Shown in pieces: positions 45,231 to 54,934 of a stretch of 64,000 nucleotides of DNA; position 1 is the first letter of the stretch, and each line of letters begins with the position of its first letter. The translations under genes and the position numbers were made by a program. The notes beneath the pieces are model-generated. The model had not been told where the DNA came from. It saw only the letters and a program-made list of their open reading frames with translations, and searched no databases. Source of the DNA: Youhaiella tibetensis (GTDB lineage: Bacteria > Pseudomonadota > Alphaproteobacteria > Rhizobiales > Devosiaceae); contig NZ_CP041690.1 in the NCBI RefSeq assembly GCF_008000755.1, positions 2,915,260 through 2,979,259 of the forward strand, in the 5' to 3' direction.

Positions 45231-45848
45231 CTATTCGTGCCCGTTGAGGCCCTCGAATGCCGTCTTGCCCCAGAGGGCCTCGACCTTGGCATTCTTGCCG
45301 CACCCGGCGCGATAGGCCTTGTAGTGGGCGGAGTTGGTCTTCCAGAAATTCTGGTGGTAGTCCTCGGCCGGATAGAACTGGCTGGCCATGGCGATGGTCG
45401 TGGCGATCGGCTTGCCCAGTTCCTTGGCAACCTGGCCCTTGCTGGCTTCGGCGGCGTCATACTGCGCCTTGTCGAGCGGGAAGAGGCCGGGCCGGTAGCT
45501 GTCGCCATAGTCGCAGAACTGGCCCTGCCCGTCGGTGGGGTCGGTCATGTGCCAATAGGCGGCGAGCAGTTTCTCGTAGCTCGTGACCGCCGGATCGTAG
45601 GTCACCCGCACCGCCTCGCGGTGGCCGGTGGTTTCGGTCGAGACCTGTTCATAGGTCGGGTTGGCCACGTGCCCGCCGATATAGCCCGAGGTCGTGTCCA
45701 GCACGCCCGGGGCATGGTCGAAATCGCTCTCGATGCTCCAGAAGCAGCCGCCCGCGAAGATCGCGACGGCAGTCTCCTTGGCTTGTACGCCGAAGGTGAG
45801 CGCGGCGGCCGCCACGGTAACGGCGATGCCAAGCTTGCTTTTTCTCAT
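45231..45848 (-). CDS. msrA: Peptide methionine (S)-S-oxide reductase, exported
   Basis: A 205-residue MsrA. The active site is FAGGCFWSIESDFDHAPGV with catalytic Cys35, and SGYIGG and GHREAVRVTYDP are conserved family segments. A signal peptide (MRKSKLGIAVTVAAAALTFG, cut near residue 23) directs it to the periplasm, unlike the common cytosolic form, so it should repair oxidised envelope proteins. No msrB is adjacent. A resolving cysteine is probably the one in YRAGCGKNAKVEALW. Confidence 0.93.
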   Translation of the reverse strand: MRKSKLGIAVTVAAAALTFGVQAKETAVAIFAGGCFWSIESDFDHAPGVLDTTSGYIGGHVANPTYEQVSTETTGHREAVRVTYDPAVTSYEKLLAAYWHMTDPTDGQGQFCDYGDSYRPGLFPLDKAQYDAAEASKGQVAKELGKPIATTIAMASQFYPAEDYHQNFWKTNSAHYKAYRAGCGKNAKVEALWGKTAFEGLNGHE

Positions 45849-45975
45849 CTACCCTTCTCCCCGGGGAAATCGCGTCGCACTGTTCGCCCCGTAACGCTTC
45901 AATGCAAAGCAAAGATACGTTAGCCAGTGCAGTGAAGTTTCTCCATCGGCCGCGCGCGCAGCTCAAGGTTTCGTT

Positions 45976-47079
45976 ATGTCCCGACCCACCCTCACCCCGC
46001 TGGCGCAGAGCCTGCCCGAATCGGTGCCGTTCGTCGGCCCCGAAGCGCTCGAACGGCGTTCGGGCCACCTTTTCCGCGCGCGCCTGGGCGCCAACGAGAG
46101 CAGCTTCGGTCCGTCCCCGCGCGTCATCGAGGCCATCGCCGCTGCTGTCTCCAGCGTCTGGAAATACGGCGATCCGGAAAACCACGACCTGCGCCACGCC
46201 CTCGCCGCTCATGTCGCCGTTCCCGTCGCCAACGTCATGGTGGGCGAAGGCATCGATGGCCTGCTGGGCCTGGTGGCCCGGCTCTACCTCAACCCCGGCG
46301 ATGTCGTGGTCACTTCGCTGGGCGCCTACCCCACCTTCAATTTCCACGTCGCCGGGTTCGGCGGGCGGCTCGTCACCGTGCCCTACGAGAACGACCGCGA
46401 GAGCCTCGCCGCTCTCGCCGAGGCCGCCCAACGCGAAAATGCCCGGCTCGTCTACCTCTCCAATCCCGACAACCCCATGGGCACCTGGTGGTCGGCCGCC
46501 GAGGTCGAGGCATTCGCCGCGAGCCTCCCTCCGACCACGCTCCTCCTGCTCGATGAGGCCTATGGCGAAACCGCCCCTGCCGGCACCATGCCGCCCCTGG
46601 CCATCGACCGCCCCAACGTCATGCGCTTCCGCACCTTCTCGAAGGCCTATGGCCTTGCGGGCCTGCGTTGCGGCTACGCCATCGCCGATGCCCCGGCCAT
46701 CGCCGCCTTCGACAAGGTGCGCAACCATTTCGGCGTCAACCGCCTCGCGCAGGTTGCGGCCCTCGCCGCGCTCGCCGACCAGGACTACCTGCAAGCCACC
46801 ATCGGCAGGATCGCGGCTGGGCGCGAGGCCATCGCGGCAATCGCCAGCGACAACGGCCTGGTCCCGATCCCGTCGGCCACCAACTTCGTCACCATCGATT
46901 GCGGCCGCGACGGCGCCTACGCCCTGTCGGTGCTCCAGACCCTCGCCGCGCGCGGCGTCTTCGTGCGCAAACCCATGGTCCCGACCCTCGACCGCTGCAT
47001 CCGCATCAGCGTCGGCCGCCCCGAAGAGATCGCGATTCTCGCTGAAGAATTACCCGGCGCACTCAAGGCCGCGGGATAG
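45976..47079 (+). CDS. HisC-like PLP-dependent aminotransferase
   Basis: A 367-residue fold-type I aminotransferase. LGANESSFGPSP is the N-terminal substrate loop of histidinol-phosphate aminotransferases, NPDNPMGTWW the cofactor contact, and TFSKAYGLAGLRCGYA holds the Schiff-base lysine. The family includes HisC and related broad-specificity aromatic/threonine-phosphate enzymes. No his genes are nearby, so this may be a paralog with a different amino donor or acceptor. The ATG at 45976 lies after AAGGTTTCGTT. Confidence 0.88.
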   Translation: MSRPTLTPLAQSLPESVPFVGPEALERRSGHLFRARLGANESSFGPSPRVIEAIAAAVSSVWKYGDPENHDLRHALAAHVAVPVANVMVGEGIDGLLGLVARLYLNPGDVVVTSLGAYPTFNFHVAGFGGRLVTVPYENDRESLAALAEAAQRENARLVYLSNPDNPMGTWWSAAEVEAFAASLPPTTLLLLDEAYGETAPAGTMPPLAIDRPNVMRFRTFSKAYGLAGLRCGYAIADAPAIAAFDKVRNHFGVNRLAQVAALAALADQDYLQATIGRIAAGREAIAAIASDNGLVPIPSATNFVTIDCGRDGAYALSVLQTLAARGVFVRKPMVPTLDRCIRISVGRPEEIAILAEELPGALKAAG

Positions 47080-47098
47080 CGCGAGACTAACCCCGCGC

Positions 47099-47159
47099 TT
47101 TCCCACCGCCGATCTTCCCCGGGCAAGATCGGCGGTGGAGCAAGCCCGTGGGTGGGAAA
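47099..47159. terminator. Large nested hairpin between convergent hisC-like and leuA genes
   Basis: CCACCGCCGATCTT (47103-47116) pairs perfectly with AAGATCGGCGGTGG (47125-47138), and TTTCCCACC (47099-47107) can alternatively pair with GGTGGGAAA (47151-47159). It probably ends transcription from both sides. Confidence 0.6.
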
Positions 47160-47226
47160 CGACTGAAAAGGTGTCGCGAGCTCGATGGGGCAGCGCCGCT
47201 TCACGGCACCTGCCCCACCAAAATCC

Positions 47227-48795
47227 CTAACCCGCCATCGCGCCTTGTGCGGCCTGGCCGCGGTCGATCAGCAGGCGGTTATAGGCGTTGAGATAGGCGC
47301 GGGCAGAAGCCACCAGAGTATCGGGTTCGGCGGCGTTGCCCGAGGCGATGCGGCCGCCCATTTCGAGGCGCACATGCGCGCTGGCCTGGGCGTCGGTACC
47401 GCCCGTCACGCCGTCCACCGCGTAGAGCACGAGATGGGGCTCCTTGCCGACGGCCTGCTTGATGGCGTTGAAGATCGCATCCACCGAGCCGGTACCGTCG
47501 AAGCTTGCCGTCACCGTCTCCCCGTCGATCGAGAGCGTCATGTCGCAGCGATGCGTGCCGCCGGTCTTGCTCACCACTTCCATGTCGACCAGCTTGATGC
47601 GGTCGTCGGCAGAACCGGATTCGTCGTCCACCAGCGCAACGATATCGGCGTCGTAGACATGCTTCTTGCGGTCGGCCAGGTCCTTGAAGCGCACGAAGGC
47701 TTCCTGGAAGGCGTTGTCGCCCAGTTCGTACCCGAGTTCGCGCAGCTTGTCCTTGAAGGCGGCGCGTCCCGAGTGCTTGCCCATCACCAGCGTCGTCTCT
47801 TTGATGCCGACGCTTTCCGGGGTCATGATCTCATAGGTCTGCGCATTCTTGAGCATGCCGTCCTGGTGGATGCCGCTCTCGTGCGCGAAGGCATTCTTGC
47901 CCACGATCGCCTTGTTGTACTGCACCGGGAAGTTCGAGGCCGCCGAGACGATCTTGGAGGCGCGCGCCAGGTGCGTGCTCTCGATTTCGGTATGGTAGGG
48001 CATGGCGTCGGCACGCGTGCGCAGCGCCATCACCACTTCCTCGAGCGCCGCGTTGCCCGCGCGCTCGCCCAGCCCGTTGATCGTGCACTCGATCTGCCGC
48101 GCCCCGCCGATGACGCCGGCCAGCGAATTGGCGACGGCAAGGCCCAGGTCGTTGTGGCAGTGGGTGGAGAAGATCGCCTTGTCGGCATTGGGCACGGTGT
48201 TGATGATGTGCCGGAACATCGCCGCATATTCCTCGGGCACCGCATAGCCCACAGTGTCGGGCAGGTTGATGGTGGTGGCGCCGGCCTTGATCGCCGTATC
48301 GACGCATCGCGCCAGAAAATCGAGCGGCGTACGCGTGGCGTCCATGCCCGACCATTCCACATCGTCGATGAGGTTGCGCGCCTGGCTGACGGTCTTGGTG
48401 ATGATCTCGATCACCTCGTCCTGCGTCTTGCGCATCTGGTGGGCGAGATGGATCGGCGAAGTCGACACGAACGTGTGAATGCGCCCGCGCGGCGCAAAGC
48501 GCACCGCCTCGCCGGCGCGGTCGATATCGGCCGGAATGGCGCGGGCGAGACCGGCGATGACCGAGCGCTTGGCGCGCTTGGCCACGGCCACCACCGCCTC
48601 GAAGTCGCCATTGGAGGCGATCGGGAAACCGGCTTCGATGATGTCCACGCCCATATCGTCCAGGATCTCGGCAACCTGGAGTTTTTCCTCCAGCGTCATC
48701 GTGGCGCCGGGGCTCTGCTCACCGTCGCGCAGCGTGGTGTCGAAGATAAAGACCCGATCCTTGTTGCTCTGCGTGTCGGGGGTCTGCGTAGTCAT
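47227..48795 (-). CDS. leuA: 2-isopropylmalate synthase
   Basis: A 522-residue enzyme for the first committed step of leucine biosynthesis, condensing acetyl-CoA with 2-ketoisovalerate. [14 protein letters not shown] holds the metal-binding Asp and catalytic Arg, [14 protein letters not shown] the metal histidines, and [15 protein letters not shown] follows. A C-terminal regulatory domain (about 395 on) is present for leucine feedback inhibition. The ATG at 48795 is preferred over a TTG at 48804. A leucine-rich leader peptide upstream indicates attenuation. Confidence 0.96.
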   Translation of the reverse strand: MTTQTPDTQSNKDRVFIFDTTLRDGEQSPGATMTLEEKLQVAEILDDMGVDIIEAGFPIASNGDFEAVVAVAKRAKRSVIAGLARAIPADIDRAGEAVRFAPRGRIHTFVSTSPIHLAHQMRKTQDEVIEIITKTVSQARNLIDDVEWSGMDATRTPLDFLARCVDTAIKAGATTINLPDTVGYAVPEEYAAMFRHIINTVPNADKAIFSTHCHNDLGLAVANSLAGVIGGARQIECTINGLGERAGNAALEEVVMALRTRADAMPYHTEIESTHLARASKIVSAASNFPVQYNKAIVGKNAFAHESGIHQDGMLKNAQTYEIMTPESVGIKETTLVMGKHSGRAAFKDKLRELGYELGDNAFQEAFVRFKDLADRKKHVYDADIVALVDDESGSADDRIKLVDMEVVSKTGGTHRCDMTLSIDGETVTASFDGTGSVDAIFNAIKQAVGKEPHLVLYAVDGVTGGTDAQASAHVRLEMGGRIASGNAAEPDTLVASARAYLNAYNRLLIDRGQAAQGAMAG

Positions 48796-48914
48796 CTTTG
48801 TCAATCCTGATCAAACGGCCGGGCCTGAAAGCCATGCGGCCGGACAAATCTCTTGTTCGGCTCGTTGCGCGCATCCCCTGACCACCCGCCCAGATCGTTC
48901 TGGGCCGCCGGCTA
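48796..48914 (-). promoter_or_regulatory. leuA attenuator region
   Basis: Between the leader peptide stop and leuA several competing stems are visible on the minus strand: CCCCTGA at the end of the leader (around 48921-48915) with TCAGGGG (48880-48874), the local hairpin GCCCAG/CTGGGC (48905-48890), GCCG/CGGC around ACAAGAGATTTGT (48863-48841), and a stem CGGCC/GGCCG followed by TTT (48843-48813). The last is the likely terminator, though its T run is short. Confidence 0.5.
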
Positions 48915-49031
48915 TCAGGGGCTGATAAGGAGAAGAAGAAGCGCGGGAAGCAGGAGCAAACCAAGCATGATCATCAGGCGGTTGTCCGCCTGGCGCTTGG
49001 CTGCAATGGCAATGGCGCGACTGCGCTGCAT
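48915..49031 (-). CDS. leuL: leu leader peptide
   Basis: A 38-codon reading frame ending in MLGLLLLPALLLLLISP: ten of its last sixteen residues are leucine, with six CTT codons, which are uncommon in this GC-rich sequence. It lies directly upstream of leuA on the same strand. This is the classic design of a ribosome-stalling leader: low charged tRNA-Leu stalls translation and changes the downstream RNA fold. The ATG at 49031 has AGGA 7 nt upstream; shorter starts at 48974 or 48968 are possible and would preserve the leucine run. Confidence 0.75.
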   Translation of the reverse strand: MQRSRAIAIAAKRQADNRLMIMLGLLLLPALLLLLISP

Positions 49032-49119
49032 CGACTGGTCCTGGGTGCCCGTATGCACTTTAGACTCGTAAAATGCGCGAATTCCGCCGCGTGCGCAACC
49101 CACTGCGTGCACCAAATGG

Positions 49120-49548
49120 TTAGTTGAATGCAAAAACCGCCGAGAGCAGCACGCCCAGGAACGCCACCGCCGTGATCTTGCCCGCGGTGGACGCCGTCTC
49201 GAGCGCCCCGGCATCCCCGTTCTGCGCCCGCTTGAAGCTGATCCCGCCCACGACGATGGAGACCAGCATCACAACGATAAGCCCCATCTTGAGCCAGAAC
49301 CAGACACTGGCGCCCGATACGCCCCCGTAGCGCATGACGAGAAGAACCGGCCCCGTGATCAGCAGCACGATCATGGCGGCGCGCCCGATACGGGCGAGAA
49401 TGCCCGCCATGGCGAACAGCACCGCCCGCGTCTCGGGAATGGCCGTATGAAGCCGGCTTTCGATCAGTGGCATCGCCACCGTATTGGCCCCGCCCGCCAC
49501 GAACGCGACGATGTGCAGCCACAAGAGGATGTCGTAGAACAGGTCCAT
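49120..49548 (-). CDS. Small inner-membrane protein, function unknown
   Basis: A 142-residue protein with four hydrophobic helices starting MDLFYDILLWLHIVAFVAGG. The histidine in the first helix (WLHIVAF) recalls CopD/DUF2269-like membrane proteins that may bind heme or metal, but the match is weak. The ATG at 49548 follows GGGGGCGG; a GTG at 49563 would add five residues. It lies just upstream of the leu leader on the same strand, and no terminator is visible between them. Confidence 0.7.
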   Translation of the reverse strand: MDLFYDILLWLHIVAFVAGGANTVAMPLIESRLHTAIPETRAVLFAMAGILARIGRAAMIVLLITGPVLLVMRYGGVSGASVWFWLKMGLIVVMLVSIVVGGISFKRAQNGDAGALETASTAGKITAVAFLGVLLSAVFAFN

Positions 49549-49655
49549 GTCCGCCCCCGGCACTCAGCCCTCAACCGATAGCATTGGCGTCGGCCCGGGC
49601 AAGGGGCGAATTTCAACTATGCAGAGGTGATTGCACCGGGCCGGCGCGACGCCGG

Positions 49656-50552
49656 TCAGCGGACCGGTTCGTCCCAGTGCAGCACCCCCTCGGCGATCAG
49701 CACCGCCTCTCCGCCGACCCGGCCCTGCACCAGCCTGCCACCCGCCTTGCGCAAGTAGACCTCGATCAGGCTCGGCCGCCCCATCTCGTGCCCCTGCCGG
49801 ATGCGCACCCGCGCCTCCCCGTCATCAAATCCGATGCGCTCCGCCAGGGCGCCGGTCAGCGAAGCCGCCGCGCTGCCCGTTGCCGGGTCCTCCCCGATCA
49901 GCGCCGAGAGCATGCGCGCCGCGTAGTCGTTCTCCGGCTCCTCCGGTGTCGCCGTGAAGGCGAAGACAAAGTGACGGCCGATCGGGAACGTCTCCGCCCA
50001 ACCATTGGCGTCGAGTCGAATCCGCGCCAGCGCCTGCGCGTCGCGCACGGGCACCAGGTAGTGCTCCACCCCAGCTGACCACACCGCTGGCGCAAACCCC
50101 TCGCATCCGATGTCCTCGGGCAAGAGGCCGAGGGCCGCGGCGGTGCGCTCGATCCCCGCCGCCTCCCCCGCCACCGCCGGCAGCCGCGGCAGGTCGAATT
50201 CGGCGTGCCCCAGTGTCTGGCTGGCCAGCGCCACATCGGCGACGATGAGCCCGACCTTTTCCTCGATGGTCACGCGCTCCGCCTGATGCCGCAGCCCCAG
50301 CGCCACCGATCCTCCAACCGTGGGATGCCCGGCAAAGGGCAGTTCCCCGCCCACGGTGAAAATCCGCGCCGATGCCATATGGGCGCCATCCGCGGGCGCG
50401 CTGAGGAAAATGGTCTCGGAAAGGTTGAACTCCCGGGCGATGGCTTGCATCTGCTCGCCCGAAAGCCCATCGGCATCCATGACCACGGCCAGCGGATTGC
50501 CCGCGAAGGCGCGGTCCGTAAAGACGTCCAGTATCTGGTAGTTGAGCCGCAT
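49656..50552 (-). CDS. PhzF-family isomerase/epimerase-like protein
   Basis: A 298-residue two-domain protein of the PhzF/diaminopimelate-epimerase-like fold. QILDVFTDRAFAGNPLAVV is the N-terminal signature, NLSETIFL has the conserved catalytic Glu, RIFTVGGELPFAGHPTVG and GEDPATGSAAASL are the other family motifs. Despite the name, most members do not make phenazine; no phz genes are here. It is the last gene of a group with UPF0303 and GFA genes, 2 nt after the UPF0303 stop. Confidence 0.9.
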   Translation of the reverse strand: MRLNYQILDVFTDRAFAGNPLAVVMDADGLSGEQMQAIAREFNLSETIFLSAPADGAHMASARIFTVGGELPFAGHPTVGGSVALGLRHQAERVTIEEKVGLIVADVALASQTLGHAEFDLPRLPAVAGEAAGIERTAAALGLLPEDIGCEGFAPAVWSAGVEHYLVPVRDAQALARIRLDANGWAETFPIGRHFVFAFTATPEEPENDYAARMLSALIGEDPATGSAAASLTGALAERIGFDDGEARVRIRQGHEMGRPSLIEVYLRKAGGRLVQGRVGGEAVLIAEGVLHWDEPVR

Positions 50553-50554
50553 GA

Positions 50555-51055
50555 TCAGGCCTCCGGCAGCGCCAGCGCCGCTGCATCCTTGCCCAGGTAT
50601 TGGGCGATGGCCTTGACCACCACCGCGTGGTCCCGCCGTTCGGGCAGCCCCGAAACGACGATGGCCCCGATCACCCCGGCTCCGGCGACACGGATCGGAA
50701 ACCCGCCCCCGGCCAGCACGTAATCCTCGGGCGGCAGGGCCCGATGCTCAGCCAGCAACCGGTCCTCGCGCGGCAACTGCTCGAGCACCATGCGATAGCT
50801 GCTTTTGTGGAAGCGCCGAACGACATTGGCCTTGCGCCGCACCCAATCGGAATTGTCTGCCGTGGTGCCGGGCCGGGTCATGTAGAACAGTGGCCGGTCC
50901 CAAAGCACGATCGAACAGACGATGCCGAGCTTTTCGGCAATCGCCATGTCCCGGATCGCCGAACCGATGGCAAATGCGGCGTCATCGTCGAAGCTCTCGA
51001 ACACCAGGGCCCGTTCCTGCTCGATGACCCCGGCAATATCGTCGGCGCCGGCCAT
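50555..51055 (-). CDS. UPF0303 / heme-degrading-domain (GlcG-HbpS-like) protein
   Basis: A 166-residue cytosolic protein. FDDDAAFAIGSAIRDMAIAE, followed by SDWVRRKANVVRRFHKSSYR and AGGGFPIRVAGAGVIGAIVVSGLP, is the UPF0303/HbpS-GlcG pattern. Relatives bind heme or small molecules, but enzymatic activity is unproven. The start overlaps the GFA stop by one base (TAATG), and PhzF follows after 2 nt, so all three are one operon. Confidence 0.87.
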   Translation of the reverse strand: MAGADDIAGVIEQERALVFESFDDDAAFAIGSAIRDMAIAEKLGIVCSIVLWDRPLFYMTRPGTTADNSDWVRRKANVVRRFHKSSYRMVLEQLPREDRLLAEHRALPPEDYVLAGGGFPIRVAGAGVIGAIVVSGLPERRDHAVVVKAIAQYLGKDAAALALPEA

Positions 51056-51528
51056 TATTTCTCTCCCGCGTGCAGCGCGGCCCAGGCCTCGTAAAGCGGT
51101 TCGCGGCTGGGGGGCTGGGCCTCGAAATTGACCATGTCCGGATCGATCTCAACCCAGGGCATGCGGCTGGATGTCCACACATTGCCCACCGGCACCGCCC
51201 AGGACGGGTCGTCCAGCGTTCCCGGCCGCACGACTTTCATGTCGGGAGCGGCGACCGGATCGTTCCACACGCGCGTTCCGCATTTGGCGCAGGCCACCAG
51301 CCGCACGTGGCGCCCGCTGTCGGCGACCTTCTCGTAGAACGTCAGCTCACCCGCAAGATGCCGGAACGCCGAGGTCTTGACCGGCATGGAAATGCCGAAG
51401 GCCGCCCCGGTCATCTTCTGGCAGTCGGTGCAATGGCAGTTGTAGACGCCCAGGGGCGGCTCGGTGAGTTCGTAGCGGACGGCGCCGCACTGGCAGCCGC
51501 CCTGCTGCGGAAAGCTGGGAAGGGGCAA
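51055..51528 (-). CDS. GFA-family zinc protein (CENP-V/glutathione-dependent formaldehyde-activating fold)
   Basis: A 157-residue protein with the GFA zinc sites: GGCQCGAVRYEL, NCHCTDCQKMTG and VACAKCGTRVWND supply seven cysteines for two metals. Named after formaldehyde-glutathione condensation, but most members have unknown reactions. The likely start is TTG at 51528, with GAGGA about 9 nt upstream. It is coupled to the UPF0303 gene downstream, and a 43-residue gene precedes it. Confidence 0.85.
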   Translation of the reverse strand: MPLPSFPQQGGCQCGAVRYELTEPPLGVYNCHCTDCQKMTGAAFGISMPVKTSAFRHLAGELTFYEKVADSGRHVRLVACAKCGTRVWNDPVAAPDMKVVRPGTLDDPSWAVPVGNVWTSSRMPWVEIDPDMVNFEAQPPSREPLYEAWAALHAGEK

Positions 51529-51549
51529 TTGGTGTGTTCCTCGTTGTGG

Positions 51550-51681
51550 CTATTCGGCCGGGTTTGACGCCGTCTCGCCATGCCGGGCCCGCTCCAGCCG
51601 CGCTTCCTGCTTGAGATAAGCCTGGGCATCGCTGGATTGGAACATTTCGAACTCTTCCTCGTGGTCCGAGATCGGCGTCAT
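51550..51681 (-). CDS. 43-residue acidic protein, function unknown
   Basis: A short frame starting MTPISDHEEEFEMFQSSDAQ, with TAGGAG at ideal distance before the ATG at 51681. It is helical and rich in Glu, Gln and Arg, with no signal or membrane segment. It ends 21 nt before the GFA gene on the same strand, so it probably leads that operon. I do not recognise a family. It is supported mainly by the ribosome-binding site and position. Confidence 0.5.
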   Translation of the reverse strand: MTPISDHEEEFEMFQSSDAQAYLKQEARLERARHGETASNPAE

Positions 51682-51748
51682 GGCAGTGCTCCTATAGGAC
51701 TGCCATTCGTCGCCGTTTTCAACCATCTGCCGGATCCGGACGTAGAAG

Positions 51749-51810
51749 GCAGGGGACAAGGCCCTCGCCCCCTCCCCACAAAGAGGGGAAGCCATGGGGC
51801 CCACCCCTGC
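51749..51810. repeat. Intergenic palindromic element
   Basis: GCAGGGG (51749-51755) pairs with CCCCTGC (51804-51810), enclosing CCCCTC/GAGGGG. It resembles the elements at 3817-3861 and 10184-10199 in its CTCCCC core. The rest of the 250-nt gap before ilvC holds only the ilvC terminator. Confidence 0.5.
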
Positions 51811-51882
51811 CATCGATCTTCCCCCGAACTTGATCGGAGGGCCACGATACCTCCACGCAAGCAGAACGTTGAAACACGCCTC

Positions 51883-51910
51883 AAAAACAAAGAGGGGCCT
51901 CGCGGTCCCC
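51883..51910 (-). terminator. Terminator of ilvC
   Basis: On the minus strand GGGGACC and GGCCCC (within 51910-51892) form a GCGA-looped stem with one bulged A, followed by CTTTGTTTTT. Confidence 0.6.
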
Positions 51911-51935
51911 CTTCAATCTCGTCTTGCGCAGAACC

Positions 51936-52979
<1,044 letters not shown>

Positions 52980-53606
52980 TTAAGCCCCGTAGAGGGCAAA
53001 AAACTGTTCCGTGGCGGCCTTGGCCTCGGTCTCGATCCGCGTCGCCTTGAGCGTCTCGTCGCCCAGCAACATGCGGATCTGGGTGTCGCGCACCACCAGC
53101 CCGTAGAAAGTCCGGTAGGCTTCCTCGCTGCTCTCGAACCGCAGCAGCCGGGCATCGCGCCCCGCCTCGAGGATCGGCTTGAGCCGCCGCCGGATCGCCA
53201 GCGGCCCGTTCTCGAGCACGATCCCGCCCAGCCCGCGCTTTTCAGCGTTCGCATGGGTAATGGCCAGCCGGTTGAGCGTCACCGACACCTCCCCCACCAG
53301 CGTCGCCAGGAGGTCGCGCGCGAACTGCTCGATACTGGTGCGCAGCGACGCAGCATCGATCCGGTGCCGGTCGACCTGGGGCATGCGCACCTTGGCCGCC
53401 TGCCACTGCACCGTCGCCGTCAGCAACCCGTCGCGATCGCCGAACCACTTGTAGAGCGTTTCCTTCGAGCACGAGGCGCGCCGTGCCACCGCCGTCATGG
53501 TGAGCGCGTCTCCACCCTCGACCAACAGATCGAGCGCCGCCGTCAGCACCTGCTGCTGACGCGGGGTAAAAGCCTCATCCTTGAGCGCAGCCGTCGCCAC
53601 CGCCAA
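52980..53606 (-). CDS. TetR/AcrR-family regulator upstream of ilvC
   Basis: A regulator of about 208 residues. TPRQQQVLTAALDLLVEGG to MTAVARRASCSKETLYKWFGDR is the N-terminal HTH; the ligand domain follows. I use TTG at 53606, preceded by GGAGG at 4 nt; GTG at 53600 is an alternative, while the longer open frame to 53720 lacks a start signal. A palindrome ACCGTACGGT lies about 35 nt upstream and may be its autoregulatory site. It is probably co-transcribed with ilvC, which is unusual. Confidence 0.82.
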   Translation of the reverse strand: MAVATAALKDEAFTPRQQQVLTAALDLLVEGGDALTMTAVARRASCSKETLYKWFGDRDGLLTATVQWQAAKVRMPQVDRHRIDAASLRTSIEQFARDLLATLVGEVSVTLNRLAITHANAEKRGLGGIVLENGPLAIRRRLKPILEAGRDARLLRFESSEEAYRTFYGLVVRDTQIRMLLGDETLKATRIETEAKAATEQFFALYGA

Positions 53607-53641
53607 CCATCCTCCATCACTCGCGAAGAAAGGCGTACCGT

Positions 53642-53651
53642 ACCGTACGGT
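53642..53651. promoter_or_regulatory. Palindrome ACCGTACGGT before the TetR gene
   Basis: A perfect 10-bp palindrome, with the half-site GTACC repeated just before it (53635-53644). Position fits a TetR autoregulatory operator. Confidence 0.5.
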
Positions 53652-53821
53652 TCGGTGCAAGTGGGAAATGTGGATGCTGAGGGAAGACGAAGAAGAACGG
53701 AACTTATCTTCGCACGCCATCGCAGAAACGGGCAGCAGTTTCGGCAGTCAGCTCTCCCTTGACCCTCGTCAATAACGCCCCTCCTCTGGCCGCTACGGTG
53801 ACCTCTTTCGGGAGGTGCCAT

Positions 53822-54019
53822 ATGCCAGGCCGCAAGCGTAACCGTCTCCTGCCATGGTTCATCGGACTGGCGATCGTGCTGGTCGTGATCGGCTATGCAG
53901 GCTACCAGATGGTGGCCACCAGTTGCCCCGTCACGCCGCCGATCGTGCTGATGGTTCTCGGCGTCGTGCCCTTCGTCTACCTGGCCCTGATGTACCTGGC
54001 TTTCACCAGCCAGGAGTAG
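53822..54019 (+). CDS. Small two-helix membrane protein
   Basis: A 65-residue protein starting MPGRKRNRLLPWF with GGGAGGTGCCAT just upstream of the ATG. A basic N-terminus is followed by two hydrophobic helices (about 12-30 and 38-60) separated by a short loop with ATSCPVTPP. I do not recognise a family. The strong ribosome-binding site supports it. It is divergent from the TetR gene and precedes rpsU by about 150 nt. Confidence 0.65.
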   Translation: MPGRKRNRLLPWFIGLAIVLVVIGYAGYQMVATSCPVTPPIVLMVLGVVPFVYLALMYLAFTSQE

Positions 54020-54172
54020 CCGGCCGGGGCCGGCACTTGCGCCCTTTCCCCACGGAATCCCGCCCCGAGGTGGCCGCGGGGATCAAATTCTGTTAAGAGG
54101 CCCCCTCAAGCGGCCACCCCGGTCGCTTCCGCCTGCCATACCGGTGAGGCGAGCATAAGGTTAGGAAAGTTT

Positions 54173-54439
54173 TTGCAGGTTCAGGTACGCGACAACAATG
54201 TCGATCAAGCTCTAAGAGTTCTAAAGAAGCGCCTTCAGCGAGAAGGCGTGTTCCGCGAGATGAAGCAGCGGAAGTATTACGAGAAGCCCTCGGAAACCCG
54301 TACGCGCAAGAAGGCCGAGGCCGTGCGCCGCGCCCGTAAGAACGCGCGCAAGCAGGCGATCCGCGAGGGGTTGATTGCCGGGCCCAAGCGCCCCGCTCGC
54401 CCCAACAATGCACGCCCGGCGGCCCGCCCCGCGACTTAA
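54173..54439 (+). CDS. rpsU: 30S ribosomal protein S21
   Basis: An 88-residue ribosomal protein. [20 protein letters not shown] and [20 protein letters not shown] are the S21 signature; the basic tail continues with an alanine/proline-rich end typical of alphaproteobacteria. Translation appears to start at TTG (54173), with AGGAAAG just upstream; no ATG or GTG is available in frame. It is involved in start-site recognition on the ribosome. Confidence 0.95.
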   Translation: MQVQVRDNNVDQALRVLKKRLQREGVFREMKQRKYYEKPSETRTRKKAEAVRRARKNARKQAIREGLIAGPKRPARPNNARPAARPAT

Positions 54440-54447
54440 GTTAGGCG

Positions 54448-54696
54448 CTAGACTGATGGTCCGTTCAATGAGCCGGCCATCAGTCCCTGATGCAGGCGCC
54501 TGATCTGGTTCGGCCCCAGCACACGATTTCCGATCTTGAGCGTGGCGCCTCGCAGGCTTACCGGCGCGGCGTGCTCGATTGCAAAACGGACGGCCTTGGC
54601 CACGGAGCGGAAACGCCGCGGCCCCTGTGCGAAAGCGCTCGCGCTGTCGCTGCCCAGGAAAAGCTCCCCGGGCGCCTTCAGGATATGGATATGCAT
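54448..54696 (-). CDS. Small conserved-looking protein, function unknown
   Basis: An 82-residue protein starting MHIHILKAPGELFLGSDSAS. GPRRFRSVAKAVRFAIEHA reads as a regular helix-forming motif that I associate with small rhizobial proteins, but I cannot name a family. AAAGAA precedes the ATG. It converges with rpsU after 8 nt. No signal peptide, membrane segment or cysteine. Confidence 0.55.
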   Translation of the reverse strand: MHIHILKAPGELFLGSDSASAFAQGPRRFRSVAKAVRFAIEHAAPVSLRGATLKIGNRVLGPNQIRRLHQGLMAGSLNGPSV

Positions 54697-54934
54697 TGAG
54701 TTCTTTCTGCCGGTTTCGTACCGGTCTGGTTCAGCGCGGCTGGCGCTGGAGCGGGTGTCCGGGCTTCACGCCCTCGCCCTCATTGTCTGTCGTCGCGCCA
54801 GGACCGGGACCGGCCGGCGCTCGCGCGCGGCCCGTCTCCGACGGCAAAGCGACGGATCGATGGAAGCCGCCCAAGGCGGCTTGCCGCGCACCGGAGTGGC
54901 GGCGTCGGATTGGACTAGCGGTCTGCCGCTTCGC

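Noticed and set aside
49656-50552. Phenazine biosynthesis locus
   Set aside because: The PhzF-like protein is alone; no other phenazine gene is present and the family is broad.
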